A model generated the notes under the pieces. The model was not told where the DNA came from and did not search any database. It was given only the letters and a program-made list of their open reading frames with translations. Shown here in pieces: positions 26,313 to 37,841 of a stretch of 64,000 nucleotides of DNA (position 1 is the stretch's first letter; every line of letters starts with the position of its first letter). Source of the DNA: Nyssa sinensis (Eukaryota > Streptophyta > Magnoliopsida > Cornales > Nyssaceae); NCBI GenBank assembly GCA_008638375.1, contig CM018035.1:36636824-36700823 (forward strand), given 5' to 3'. The position numbers and the translations under genes are program-made.

Positions 26313-26550
26313 TGTATATAAATATATTTTTTCATATACACGTATTTCTGTACAGTCGAATTTCCTGTAGGGGCGTCCCTTGTGTATTCAGAATTGTTTG
26401 TAAATTGCATCATACGTTTGACACCATTGTCTGTTTTCAAAATTGTACATCTATCTTATTACAGTACGCATTTAGATTACAAGTCGGTTTCATACCGGTT
26501 GATCTAGTCTACCTCGGGTCTAGTGTTGTATTTCAAGTTGAAATGTTACA
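26124..26550 (-). mobile_element. Element C, segment 3 (minus-strand 5' end of the LTR)
   Basis: Begins with the right TSD copy of E and runs to ...aaatgttaca at 26550. Read on the minus strand this is an LTR start, TGTAACATTTC, with an early 'acccgaggtaga' block resembling the one near the start of E (22898-22907). A 50-bp (TA)n run lies at 26262-26311. The first bases beyond it (CTTGT) belong to the gag of F and would be C's TSD; the other copy is outside the window. Confidence 0.6.
26262..26311 (+). repeat. (TA)n microsatellite
   Basis: About 25 uninterrupted TA units within LTR C. Confidence 0.95.
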
Positions 26551-27001
26551 CTTGTCGTAATGCATCCCTAACAATTGTTGGAAAGCACTTATCATGGAAA
26601 ACGGCAATAAAAACTTCTCATTCCACCACCATGAAAGGTCTAACTACCTTCCACTAGTCTAGGGCCTTGCCTACAACTAGAATTATGGCAAAGTCGATCC
26701 AAAGATCATTCTTCTCAATCCAAACCATATCAAAAAGTCTACTAACATGTCGCAACCAATAACTTGCCGCAAGTGGATTAGGCTCTCCTCAAAACTTATG
26801 AGGGTTGAGCCTCTAAAACTCCCTCATGACCGTAGTGGCCCTACTTTCCACTACTTGAGGCTATGACTATGCCTCATTCCTATTGGCTTGCTCCATCACA
26901 CCTCTCGCAATCTATGCCCCATCCATATGAACATTAGGGACTATAGGAGGCTCAGAGACTTGTGCTCTTCCCTTACCCTGACCTCGACCTCTAGGCGGCA
27001 T
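26551..27001 (-). pseudogene. gag: gag pseudogene of element F (Ty3/gypsy, Del/Tekay-like), truncated by C
   Basis: This is the nucleocapsid/capsid precursor that packages element RNA in the cytoplasm. The minus strand starts at ATG 27001-26999 with MPPRGRGQG, the Arg/Gly-rich opening typical of chromovirus Gag. After an early stop, translation still shows the Retrotrans_gag signature: an EF.RLNP motif, then GEPNPLAASYWLRHV, then LFDM, then a FAIILVVGKALD.W block. At least five in-frame stops (several TAG or TGA at expected Trp, Gln or Arg positions) make it dead. It breaks off at 26551, where LTR C is inserted, so no zinc knuckle, protease or pol is seen. Family assignment is from motifs read by eye. 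Confidence 0.82.
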
Positions 27002-27359
27002 GTTATATAGATAGAATAAGAACAAGGATAAATATTCAATATTTTTCCCATACTTAGTTATATTGCTGAATGTTGTGCCCCATGATGCATCAAATAGCCC
27101 AATGCACATTAGATCAAGCATATATAAATATCTAGAAAATTTGACATTACATCATCCATTCAAGTCAATACACATACTAACACTTAAATAGTTTACAATG
27201 ATTTTTGAATCACTAACTAACAAGACAATCAAATATAGTCACATCAAATATATGCAATGCACTTAACATTTCAAACAATCCTAAATATTCATCACAAGGT
27301 TCAAGCAACTTAGTCTTTTGTTTTTTTTTTTAGGTATTCTAGTGTTGCCCTATCCTATC
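27002..27359 (-). mobile_element. 5' leader of element F between LTR and gag
   Basis: AT-rich leader between the F LTR end (27360) and the gag start. The family primer site TGGTATCAGAGC is expected 2-4 bases from the LTR end, but the minus strand reads gataggatagggcaacac, so the site is degenerate or replaced. A run of about 10 T lies near 27320. No gene is seen. Confidence 0.6.
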
Positions 27360-29513
27360 TGTCACATCCCGAACCCCACCCTACGCGGATGTCGAGGACG
27401 TGATGCCAGTTAGCCGCCTTGCCAGTTTGCCGACCGACAATGCGACCAACCAAAGGCAAATTTCTGAACTTACCGATGAATTGCATTCCAAATGTAAGGT
27501 CAGAGCAGCGGAATTTCAAACTTTTTATCTCGGGAATGCAACTCCTTTATAATTACCATAGTGATACGTACCACAGAGAAAGTCTAAAGCCAGATAGTTA
27601 ATAACTCTAACCATAGAGCACGTTTATAATCAGACATATAACACAGAGCATACTAATTTCTCTAGAGTACCATTACCATGAGCCATGTCCCAATACATCT
27701 AATGCATATCAATGAAGTCAATCGTATCATGTCACTCACCTGAATAACCAGATTCAATCCACAAGAGTCCAAGTCTCCACAAATCAGTGCCATCAGATCC
27801 TTTACTTGGAATGCCACTCAGCCTATCCATGTCATATCATAGTGCCTTCTAATCCAATAGAGATAAGTCCTGAAAAATGTTAGGATAATGGGGTGAGCTT
27901 TAACAAGCCCAGTGAGTAGCAGAGGTTCCCTGTCATGGGTTTCAAAACCAGTTCTTGCTTATAAAGCACATGGATAGTTCAATCACTTTAGAATAACAGT
28001 TTTTATAAATCCATTTTAAATGCAGTTTGAGTAGAATTAAACAGAACTGAACTAAATAGAACAAACAGATCAGAACAGAACAGAACATACCAAATCAGAA
28101 TAGAACAGAACATAATAGATCATAACAAAACATAACCGAACAGAATGGAGGAGAACATGACAAATCAGAACAAGACAGTAAATGATGCCAATATATCAAT
28201 CAAAGGCATAGGCATATCATCAATGAAACTGAACAGAACAGAATTGAGCGGAACAGAATAGAACAAAACAGAACATAATGCCAATTAGGCACATAATCAA
28301 GTATATTCGAGCTTCCCCAACTACCCATCGCGGACTACTCGTGGGGCCTCTACCCTCTGGGTACCACTCTGGCACATAATCACGAAATGGATGCTCAAAT
28401 GCTACTTAAGTAGAATAATGCAGCTCAAACGGATTAGACCAGAATAAAACAGATCAAATAGATCAAAATAGAGTAGATCCAAAACAGAACGGATCAGAAC
28501 AGAACTGAGTACCAATCAAACAACGGCATATCACCAAATGTATCTGAACCTTCCCTAGCTACCCATAAGCAGACCACTCGTGGGGCCTCTACCCTCTAGG
28601 GTCAAATCAGAGCGGAACAATATGTCAATCAGAAGTATAGGAAAATAAATCAAAGAACAAAATAGAACAGTATTGAGCGGAACAGAACAAAACAGAACAG
28701 GATGCCAATTGGGCACCTAATTAAGTATATTCGAGCTTCCCCAACTGCCCATCGCAGACTACTCGTGGGGCCTTTACCCTCTGGGTGCCGCTTTGGCCTA
28801 CTTATGCCATACCGCTCAAAACTAAAGTGGGCCCAAGAGTAAGACACAACATAACGAAACAGAATCTGAACAGATCATATAACAGAATAGAACAGACCCG
28901 AACAGAACAGAAGAGCAAGACAGAATAAAATCATGCCACGTGTAATGCAGTACAAAGAGTATGCATTTAAATATATGCATTTAAATAGTACAGTATAGGA
29001 AACAGTACAATGTATGAAGATACAATATCTAGATAGTATAACTTATACACCAAGTCAGAAGTTCCAAGTTACTCACAAACTGATCACTTATCTCCTTGTA
29101 CAGATAATCTGATAACCTCCAGGTATGTTAGGCATCTCCATGTATAACCTGAATAATCATCATTAATCACAGACAGATCAGAATTCATCCATTCACGTCT
29201 TATTCATAATCTTAGGCGTCTATCGGATTACCTAAGGTAACCTAATAGCCTATCGCCCTTTCATTGGGTTTCATCCAAGGCTATTTCATTCTTTAATTAG
29301 GCTTAGTAATTATTAGGATTATAATCTAAGTCATTTAGACTTCAATCGTTATCAGTTAAGTATTTATTTAACCTTAGGGCAAAATGGTAATTTTACCATT
29401 CTTGTCCCGGACCCTATCGTGGTCCTCAGAATGGTTCACATATCTTAAATATAAATTTCTAAGTCTTTTGGACTCAAATCGTTATCAGTTAAGTACTTAT
29501 TTAACTTTAGGGG
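27360..29513 (-). mobile_element. Element F: 5' LTR, 3' part (A/I/F family), left of L
   Basis: Begins on the plus strand TGTCACATCCCGAACCCCAC and is collinear (reversed) with the right half of LTR I and with A. It includes the AGAACA-rich variable domain (28020-28930). At 29513 it is interrupted by the Tat element L. The same LTR resumes at 63561 with the expected next bases (GGGCAAAATRGTAATTTTACC). Confidence 0.88.
28020..28930 (-). repeat. AGAACA/CAGAAC-rich variable repeat within LTR F
   Basis: Dense repeats of gaacagaac, gatcagaac and aatagaac, plus two copies of a longer block around 'ctcgtggggcctYtaccctctgggt' (28340 and 28765; a third, diverged, at 28577). It corresponds on the opposite strand to the CTGTT domain of LTRs A and I. 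Confidence 0.75.
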
Positions 29514-29683
29514 TGATATACCACAGACAGACACACCAGTCACCTTGAGACACGTGTGCTTACAGAGCTGATATTCTCGATCATACTAAGCAGCCATAAG
29601 CCTTCAGAGCATCCTCATATATATACGTCATACAGAGCTGATATTCTCGATCATACAGAGCAGCCATAAGCCTTCAGGGCATC

Positions 29684-29687
<4 letters not shown>

Positions 29688-29732
<45 letters not shown>
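29688..29732 (+). repeat. (TA)n microsatellite in left LTR of L
   Basis: About 22 TA units. In the right LTR the same place has only a handful (63053-63062), so the run expanded or shrank after insertion. Confidence 0.9.
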
Positions 29733-29734
<2 letters not shown>

Positions 29735-30034
29735 TACAGAACCGATAAACTCGGTCATACAGTGCAGGCGGAGCCTCCAAGGCATTCTCATCCGCATATC
29801 TTCCAGACCTTATGCTCTGGGCAATATTCATTCAACATCTCATATGGTTCCGACCTTATGGCTTCCTTAAAAACTGCCAAGCAGAGAATAAGGAAACAGC
29901 CTTCAACACGGAAACTACTATCTATGATTATCTCTATCTACGACACAACACTTCACAAGGTAACTGCAATCTCCGATGATCGAATCCCTATATTCATGGC
30001 ATCGAATCCTAATCAACTTAGGAAGGCCACAACC

Positions 30035-30040
30035 TATAAA
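30035..30040 (+). promoter_or_regulatory. Candidate TATA box of L
   Basis: TATAAA in cctataaatta, about 195 bp before the LTR end and conserved in the right LTR at 63364-63369. Position and conservation fit the U3 promoter for the genomic RNA. Confidence 0.55.
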
Positions 30041-30235
30041 TTAAACCCTAAAGGTATGCTTTATTCTTATGCTCATTCTTTGGCTTTCAATACAGTCTTT
30101 CAATTCTTTTTTCTTACTTAAGCATCGGAGCGGCTATCGCCGGAGCCAATTTGGTGGTCCTCTGATCATCTTCCTGAGTGTGCTACAGGTCACGGAGCCC
30201 ATACTTATTGCGAGTCGAAAAGTGCAGCATCAGTT

Positions 30236-30247
30236 TGGCGCCGTCTG
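30236..30247 (+). promoter_or_regulatory. Primer-binding site of L
   Basis: TGGCGCCGTCTG starts three bases after the LTR end. TGGCGCCG-type sites are usual in Tat and Athila elements and pair with a different tRNA from the one used by D and J. Confidence 0.8.
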
Positions 30248-30309
30248 TGGGAACGACTAATCTCCAAGTGCTCTATTCATAAACTCATCTCTTTTCTCAC
30301 CGGAAAACT

Positions 30310-31994
30310 ATGGCCCCAAATCTCTGACCACGATAGAATACTCAGGTTCCGCAAAGCTCTCAGTATCAACCGCCCGCTCCACGAGCAAGGGGGCCAACAG
30401 TTAATCCCATGCGACAAGAGATCGAATCGATCAAACGACACAATGAACTGGTGCAGGAACAGTTGCTTGCCATCACTAGAACGCTGGCAACGCTCACACA
30501 GAATCAATGGATGAACCCTCCTAACCCACCGGTCAAGAACTTCATGAACAGGCTCCAAATAACCAGCCCGGGCACCCCTAGGGTGTTTCCCACGTTGGCA
30601 GAGATCCACAACCGTCAGCAGCTCCAGGTTGGGGACCGTCAGCAGCTCCAAGCTGGGGAACATCAGCCTTCGTTCTTGACGTCCATTACCAAAGCACTAC
30701 TTGAGCCCCAACTCCAAGGGCCTTGGGAGCACATCCGGCACCACAGGAGCCCCATCCCCATGCAGCACCAATCCCTCTGGTTCGGAACCCTTCTCCGTCC
30801 AAAGGGCATACTCAACCCTACTACCCTGAAGCCGAGGCTATCAGGCAGGGTTCGCAAGATGTCAAACTCAGAGACCCGCGGAGGGTAGAGGAAATTGCCG
30901 AGTCTATGGACCGCACAATTACCTTGAGAGGACCTCAGAACCCTCCAGAGCAAGACGAGTTGGCCAGGCTGCTCGGAAGACTGGCCACCCCATTCACTCA
31001 CGCCATTATGTTAGAAGAAAGGCCCAGAAAGTTCATGGTGCCAAAGTTCACCCTGTACGACGGGTCTGGAGATCCAGGAGATCATCTCTCGCACTACCAG
31101 CATACTATGGCCCTCCACGGGGCTTCTGATGCTTTTATGTGCCAAACTTTCATCACCAGCTTGAAGGGAACTGCTCTGAAGTGGTTCCACAACCTCCCTC
31201 CGAACTCAATTACCAGCTTCTATGAGCTCGGTAGACAATTCTTGGACAGGTTTATGACCAGTAGAAGGCTCAGAAGGGGACCAGAGTTCCTGTTAAATGT
31301 CAAGCAGACTAAGGAGGAGTCCCTCAGAGCCTACATTGCGCGCTTCAATGCCGAACTCACGGAGATCACTGACTGTAGCCCAAAGTTCCTTGTAGCAGCC
31401 CTAACTGCTGGGCTTGCCCAAGGTGGTTTCAGAGACTCCTTAACAAAGAGCCCCCCAGCCGACATGGCGGCATTAATGGATCGGGCCAGAAAGTACATCA
31501 ACCTGGAAAAAGCCAACCGCACATCCCAGAAGGGCAAAGACCAGACCCAGAGGGATAATCCAAAGAGGGAGGTTCACAAGAAGGAGGACCACAGAAGAGA
31601 CTCCAACAAAAAGAGGGCCAGGAGCCCAGAAAAGATAACAGCACCCAGAGCTGTGTACAATTCCGGACCAAGGGAGTTCACCAACTTCATTCCTTTAAAC
31701 ACTACACCGAACCAGGTACTCCGGCAGATTCGAGATCGGGAAAACCTGAGGTGGCCGGAACCAATCAAAGGAGATCCCAGTCTTCGGGACCAAAGTAAGT
31801 ATTGTAATTTCCATAAAGATCATGGACATACAACTAACACATGTAGGACCCTTTGATATGAGATAGAGCAGCTCATAAAGAAGGGACGTCTTCGGGGGTT
31901 CGTCAAGCTAGACGGAAGGCAGAACCCCCAAGAAGACAAGCCTCAACAATGGCCAGACCAGAGGCCCGAGCAGAGGCAGGAGCAGAGGGAATGA
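30310..31994 (+). pseudogene. gag: gag pseudogene of L (Tat lineage)
   Basis: Gag forms the virus-like particle that holds the element RNA. ATG at 30310 is followed within nine codons by TGA and TAG. The frame is then open from about 30335, shifts frame near 30717-30724, and runs on to TGA at 31854 and TGA at 31992. The capsid-like Retrotrans_gag domain covers about 31010-31500 (motifs PKFTLYDGSGDPGDHLSHY, LKGTALKWFHNLPP, LRAYIARFN). A zinc-knuckle variant C-x2-H-x4-H-x4-C (CNFHKDHGHTTNTC) lies at about 31803-31844, the Tat form in which the second Cys is His. Several stops fit CGA-to-TGA changes. From 30723 the frame continues into protease and RT, so gag and pol were one ORF. Confidence 0.88.
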
Positions 31995-32063
31995 CAAAAC
32001 GAGCCTCAGAGGCAGAACAACCATGTCATCTACGTCCTGCATGCTGACTCCCCTATCACAGGA

Positions 32064-32657
32064 ATGTCCAACAGGGCAAGAAAGAGATATGCTCGGGAGG
32101 CCAGAGCTGCCCCGAACGTATTACAGATCTCCAATGTAGAAAAGAGGCTCAAGCCAGCACCGGAGATCCAATTCACTGAACAAGATCTAGCAGGGGTACA
32201 CTGCCCTCACAGTGATGCCCTTGTTATCACTCTCAAAATTGCCAACTTCAAGATCAGGAGAGTCCTGGTCGATATTGGCAGCTCCGTCAACATACTGTTC
32301 TATGAGCCACTTAAACAGATGGGGATGGATCATGACAACGTCAAGCCCACTACTACGGTGATGGCAGCTTTTGATGGCAATCTCAGCACCCAATTGGGGA
32401 GAGTCGACCTTCCTACCACTGTAGGTGAGGGTGAAGGGCAAAAGACCACCATCTCGGAGTACATGGTGTTGAACATGAAATCTCCCTACAACGTCATAAT
32501 CGGGAGACCCTGGTTACACCAGATAGGGGCTGTTACCTTGACCCTCCATCAGTGTCTGAAATACATCCACAACCAGAACGTTCACTCTGTCAGAGGGTGT
32601 CAGCCAACCTCCCGAGAGTGCCATGCTATTGCCCTTAAGGAGAAGGCTCCTAAATAG
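32064..32657 (+). pseudogene. Aspartic protease region of L pol
   Basis: Retropepsin-like protease that would process the polyprotein; the N-terminal limit is arbitrary because it was part of a longer polyprotein in the same frame. The active-site loop reads VLVDIGSSVNILF (Asp at about 32271-32273). The residue after the catalytic Asp is Ile rather than the usual Thr, Ser, Gly or Asn. The flap and C-terminal part (YNVIIGRPWL, about 32488) are intact. A TAG at 32655 interrupts the frame before RT. The protease is probably inactive. Confidence 0.85.
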
Positions 32658-33659
32658 CAATTACAGTACACTCGGGACTGTGCAGATCTAGTTCTCACCC
32701 ACATTCCCGAGGTGGAAGTTTGCCCATCCAGCATTGAAGAACCCCTGAGATCAAGGGGACGCGACAGCCGAGCCAAACCTGTTGGCGAGCCCGTCAAAGT
32801 ATTGGTCAGTTCAGAAGCAGAGGGGCGTTATTTGTATATCGGCCCAGATCTAACGCACACCGAGCAGGAAAATATAGTCAGGTTTCTAAAAAACAACCTC
32901 TCTATATTTTCTTAGGAAACCAGGGACATGGAGGGTATAGACCCTAGCCTCATAACTCACAAGCTGATGGTCGATCCAGATCATCCACTAGTCAGACAAA
33001 AGAGAAGACCGATTGCTCCTGAACGACATCGGATTATAAATGAAGAAGTCCAGAGGCTGCTTGAAGCCAAGATGATACGAGAAGTGTTCTATCCTGAGTG
33101 GCTAGCCAACACTGTGCTTGTCAAGAAGAAAAACGGCAAGTGGAGAGTCTGCGTTGATTATACAGACCTCAACAAGGCATGCCCGAAGGACAGCTTTCCA
33201 CTGCCAAGGATAGACCAACTGGTTGACGCCACTGCAGGGCATGAGCTTATGAGCTTCATGGATGCCTACTCTGGGTACAACCAGATCCAGATGTACCCTC
33301 CAGACCAAGAGAAGACAGCTTTCATAACCGAACGAAGGCTCTACTGCTACAGAGTAATGCCTTTCGGTTTGAAGAACGTTGGAGCCACTTATCAGCGGTT
33401 GGTGAACAAGATGTTCAGCCCACTACTCGGTAGTACCATGGAGGTATACATCGATGACATGCTGGTGAAGAGTCTGCAGAAAGGTAGTCACCTCCAGCAC
33501 TTAGCCCAGACCTTCAATATCCTCAGACAGCACAAGATGAAGCTCAACCCCTCGAAATGTACCTTCGGGGTTACGAAGGGAAAATTCTTGGGATACATTG
33601 TCTCTCAGAGGAGTATCGAAGCAGACCCCACTCAGATCCAAGCTCTGATTGGGCTGAAG
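32658..33659 (+). pseudogene. pol: Reverse transcriptase of L, interrupted by solo LTR G
   Basis: RNA-directed DNA polymerase of the element. The frame continues from protease, with TAG at 32913-32915 just before an open stretch starting MEGIDPS. Conserved blocks: VLVKKKNGKWRVCVDYTDLN (about 33117), FMDAYSGYNQIQM with catalytic Asp at about 33261, MPFGLKNVGATYQRLVNKMF (about 33357), and YIDDML with the catalytic Asp pair at about 33453-33458. The thumb/connection ends abruptly at 33659, where LTR G is inserted. The frame resumes in register at 37847 once G and one TSD copy are skipped. Confidence 0.92.
33655..33659 (+). repeat. TSD of solo LTR G, left copy (TGAAG)
   Basis: TGAAG at 33655-33659 is repeated at 37842-37846, directly after the end of G. 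Confidence 0.95.
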
Positions 33660-36600
33660 TGTCACGACCCGAAACCCACCCTATGCGGATTACCGGATCG
33701 CGACCGCCGCCCCGAGGCCCGAAGGCCTCGAGACAAGGCTCGCATAGGTAGCGGTATCGAATAAATGTGCTTCATGTGGTTGCGGAAGCGTGAAAATTTT
33801 TTTTTTTTTTTTCTTTTCTTTCTTATTTAAAATTTGCACATCCGTCCGATACTGCCGCTCTTCACATTTCGGTATACATGTATAATCATACATACAGAGC
33901 ATAACTAAAACTTAAAAGACTTTATAATTACAATCTTAGTTCAACTGCCCCGTGGGGCTTAATACATATCCTTAGACTGTCTGGAAATACAAAATATACT
34001 AATCAAGGTTCATGTGATTTTTCCCAAAGGAACTACTTAAGCAAATCTTCCCAAAAGCTAGGTTCATCCTTAATGTCTTCAAAAATTCGATCTGCCATTA
34101 ATCACCTGAAAGGGGGGCGGATAAAATCCGGGTAAGCTAATCAAAGCTTGTGAGTAATTCCTGCATTCGTCATGGGGTTTTCAACTGGTAGTGGTTTTAG
34201 CACATGAGGGTTTATGAAATACTCACTACCAATTGCTTGTACATTTTAGAACACAGAGTATATGCATTCTTAAAACAATAGCTTTGAACAATTAAAGTAT
34301 TCAAGCTAAACACACGTTTTCTTCAAATAGAGCATATGCAATTTAAAAGCATACAAACATGTGAAATAGAATAGGGATAATGCCTACTTCTATTTTCAAA
34401 ATCACTTGTCGTCTTTTCTCTTTTATTAGGCGGAATCTGTTTCGAACCAGACTCCCATTTTACTGCCAATACTGTCGATGGAGATATCTCATTTGCCTGG
34501 GGGATTAGATCCTTCTACCGGGCATGTACTGTTGAATCCCGAAGGATTTCAACCATCATATAGGGTGGTACTTAGTACCGTTTATCTTATAAAACATTTG
34601 TCACATGACTTCTTCAATAGATATTTTTCATGAACATTTAAAGCATGAAATGTACAAATTCTACAATAAAGCTTCAAATACACATGATAATCAAATTCAG
34701 AATATTAAAGAGGTTTGCAATTGATTTAGACATGCTGATGTATTTTCAAGAAAAGAGCTGAATTTAAAACATTTAATAAGCATGCCGTAACAGAATATTT
34801 TAAAAGAACGGAATCATATATAGACTGAATTTGATATTCAAAGGCTGCAATGACTTGTGCTTAAAACTTCTTCAAATATATGGAGTTAAATCTCCAGTTC
34901 AAATACAGGGTTACTCACCTTGGTCCGTTTAGGGTTAGCTCTACTGAGGCGCCTTCCCTTTTACTCTCTCTTTCCTTAGCCTATCAAGATTCATGAAGAT
35001 TTCATAAATTTTCATATGTACTTAATTAACTCCACAACTCACTAAGTGTAGACTGTGAGAGGCCTAACTTGTCATACCTGTCTGTCTTATAACTGAAATA
35101 CAGAGCTAGTAACTTATGTTCTTAATGATAATAATATTACCTGCGACGCCATTCGGCTAAGGTTTCTGTGTTCTCTCTCTCCTCTTCCAATTTCCTTTCT
35201 TCTTCCTTCTTCTTTTTAGCCTCCGCCACCATGGCCTTGGTGGGTGATTTGAACATGAAGGGGCTTACCGAGACGACCTCTGTCGCCTTGGCTATCTTGA
35301 CAAATCTGTTGATTACTCTCTGTCGACGCAACAGCTCTTGCATGAAGGCCTGTTGCTTTGGGTCCTTGGCCCTTTGGGCCTTGGTCATGATCGTGTATTT
35401 GGTTCGTTGTTCTTCCATGATTTACCTAAGATCAATTTATGAGTTAGAAATTTTTATTCTAAGATTGATGTGTTGTCATGTCCTCGTATATGCCGTAGAT
35501 TAGTACTTTGGCATCACTTTAATTTATAGTCATCTGACAGATGCTATTCATCAAATTTTATGTATTTTTATTTTTTGGACATTTCTTTTGGTCAAATAGA
35601 CTCTACCATTGAGTCCGGAGCGTCGAAGAAAGTCAGTTTAGACCTTCTTTGGTTTAATTTGGCTTTTGGTGTACTAGGGGTAATTTGGTCATTTTACTCT
35701 GTTACGTGTCTTTATTTTTTCGGGTCCCGTCTCTTAAAATGGACCCTACCATCAGTCTCAGAGTATCCAAAATAGTAAGGATACACTATTTATTTGTTTA
35801 ATTCGGACTTCGTTTGACTTGTTTAGGGGGAAGGGCAATTTGGTCATTTTGACATTTTTTTTTAGGAGTCTTAAATTTTTCGGGGCCTCATCTCATGTCA
35901 CAGACCTCATAAATGGACTCAGAGGGTCCGAGATAGTAAAGTTACATATATAACTTGTCATTTTTGGTCAAGGGGTATTTTGGTAATTTATACCTTAACG
36001 TGTCTAAATTTTTTTTTTGGGCCCCATCTCGTAAAACGAACCCTACCATTGGCTTCAGAGTATCCGAAATAGTAAGGATACACTATTCGTTTATTTAATT
36101 TGGACTTCATTTGCCCCATTTATGACCCAAGGGTAATTTAGTAATTTTACTTATTTAATAAAATAATTAAATAAATTATTTTATTATTTTATTATTTTTC
36201 CAGGGGTATATTTGCATAATTTTTCCAAAATTTGGGCCACAGTGTAAATCCGTAGAACAGTTGGGGGTCAAAATTAAATATTCAAAACTTTCGAACTGAA
36301 CCAGTGGGTTCAGTCCTATCTCAAATGAACCGGTCCAATTTCAATTGAACCAATCCGGTCTGGTTGGGTTTATTGTATAATGCTGACGTCATGATGATGT
36401 CAGCCCTAATTGTTTAAAATTTAAACATAAGCATAAACGACGCCGTCCCACTTAACCGTTTATACGACGGGTCGGGTTCCGACCCGAACCCGATTTGACC
36501 CATTTGACCCGAACGACCACTGTTCATCTTCTTCCCCGTTTCTTCCCAGTGTTGCCCTAGTTGCAGGTTTTCAATTTTTTTTCCTATTTCGTGGATTTCT

Positions 36601-37841
36601 ACAACTCCGTTTCTTCTGCTTTCTTTTCCAAACACCTCCTAATACATTTTAGAACACTTCTACATTGATTTGGAGGTTCGAATGTAGCTCAATGACTCGA
36701 ATTAAGCCGCGATAATCCGAGCTGTTCATAGGTCGTTCATGCTCGTTTGTCGATGGTTTTTCACGAGGTTTTGCTTGTTTTAATCCTCTCTTCATGGGGA
36801 TTAAATTTTCGTTCATAAGGGTAGGTTTAAAGGCAAGCTTAAGGGTTTGGGTTGAAAACCCGAAACCTGTAAGTCAATGGTCGAGGGTCGTTTCTTGTGA
36901 TTTTTGGTCGCGGGTATAGGTCTTCATGACCCTCATGACTTCTTCTTGAAGTCCCTATGCATCAAAAAGAGTTTGGCTTCCATCATTTCAGACCTGCTAT
37001 AGCATGGTCTTCAATGGCGGTTCACTGTTGGGTCACGTAGTTCTAGGTGTTTTTATGTCTTAATTTCATGTTTAATCATGCCTAAATATGTTTAAAACAT
37101 CATATATACAAAATCTAGAACTAAAACAGTTTATGCATGCAAAATTTTCTAGAGAGAGAAAGTAATGGTTCTTGGTGTTTTACCTCTAACAATGGCTTTC
37201 TCTCTCTTTCCTCCTTCCTCTGAGACCTCTCTTCTCTTCTTCTAAATGCTCAGAACTCTCCCTCTCTTTCTCTATTGCTGATCGGTGGAGATCTTGTGTG
37301 TAAGCCATGTATGACCATTTGTATAGGTGAGAAATTAAATGGCTATCACCTCACTTAATTGCCCCTCATTTCACTCCCTTACCCCATCAGACCATAGCCA
37401 TACTTCTCCCTATTCATCTTCACCTAATGGCCATATAATATACACATAAAATACATGCCACCTTACCCATATTAATTCCCATGTCTCCCTCTCATCTATT
37501 CATGTACACATATATATATATATATATTATATTTAATTTACATATTACTCCACACTCACACACACGGCTGGTATATATATATATGTATATATATATTTTT
37601 ATATTTTCACTTAATTTGTCATATTTAATTTATTATTAAATTGTTTATTCAATTTATTACACTTTACCAATTAACCATCATATTTCATATTAATCATAAT
37701 AAATACTTAATTTCTCATATTAATAAATTAATTTTATTAAATTAATTTATTATTGTTTTAAAAACATAATATTTACTTCCATTTTTCATACCCTCGAAAT
37801 ACGTGTCATATTACCCGACATTCTCGGGTCGGGGTATTACA
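33660..37841 (-). mobile_element. Element G: solo LTR of the D/G family inside L pol
   Basis: 4,182 bp, starting TGTCACGACCCGAAACCC and ending TTCTCGGGTCGGGGTATTACA (plus strand), both as in D. It has a perfect 5-bp TSD and no internal region, so it is a solo LTR. It is collinear with D over most of its length. About 34945-35500 is unrelated to D and contains an open frame flanked by splice-like sites. G is clearly older and more diverged than the D copies. Confidence 0.95.
35137..35418 (-). CDS. Possible captured exon or small ORF in LTR G (93 codons, unknown)
   Basis: I do not recognise this protein. It starts MEEQRTKYTIMTK and is strongly charged, with an Arg/Lys-rich middle (LLRRQRVINRFVK) and a Lys/Glu-rich predicted coiled-coil C-terminal half (AKKKKEEERKLEEE). 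It is GC-richer than its surroundings and lies exactly where G differs from D. The minus strand upstream of the ATG reads TCTTAG followed by G, and the 3' end reads CGCAG followed by GTAATA. Both look like splice sites, so it may be one exon of a host or element gene carried by the LTR. Coding status is unproven. Confidence 0.4.
   Translation of the reverse strand: MEEQRTKYTIMTKAQRAKDPKQQAFMQELLRRQRVINRFVKIAKATEVVSVSPFMFKSPTKAMVAEAKKKKEEERKLEEERENTETLAEWRRR

Larger units (their letters stand above)
29514..30232 (+). mobile_element. Left (5') LTR of L
   Basis: 719 bp, TGATATACC...GCAGCATCA. It carries two copies of an 80-90-bp unit (cagagctgatattctcgatc ... cttcagRgcatcctca), then a (TA)n run at 29688-29732, then a TATA box. 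Its 119-codon open frame has no resemblance to a known protein. Confidence 0.92.

Noticed and set aside
29762..30121. 119-codon frame in the left LTR of L (160 codons in the right LTR)
   Set aside because: It lies over the TATA box and R region of an LTR. The two copies differ in length because of frame changes; no domain is seen.
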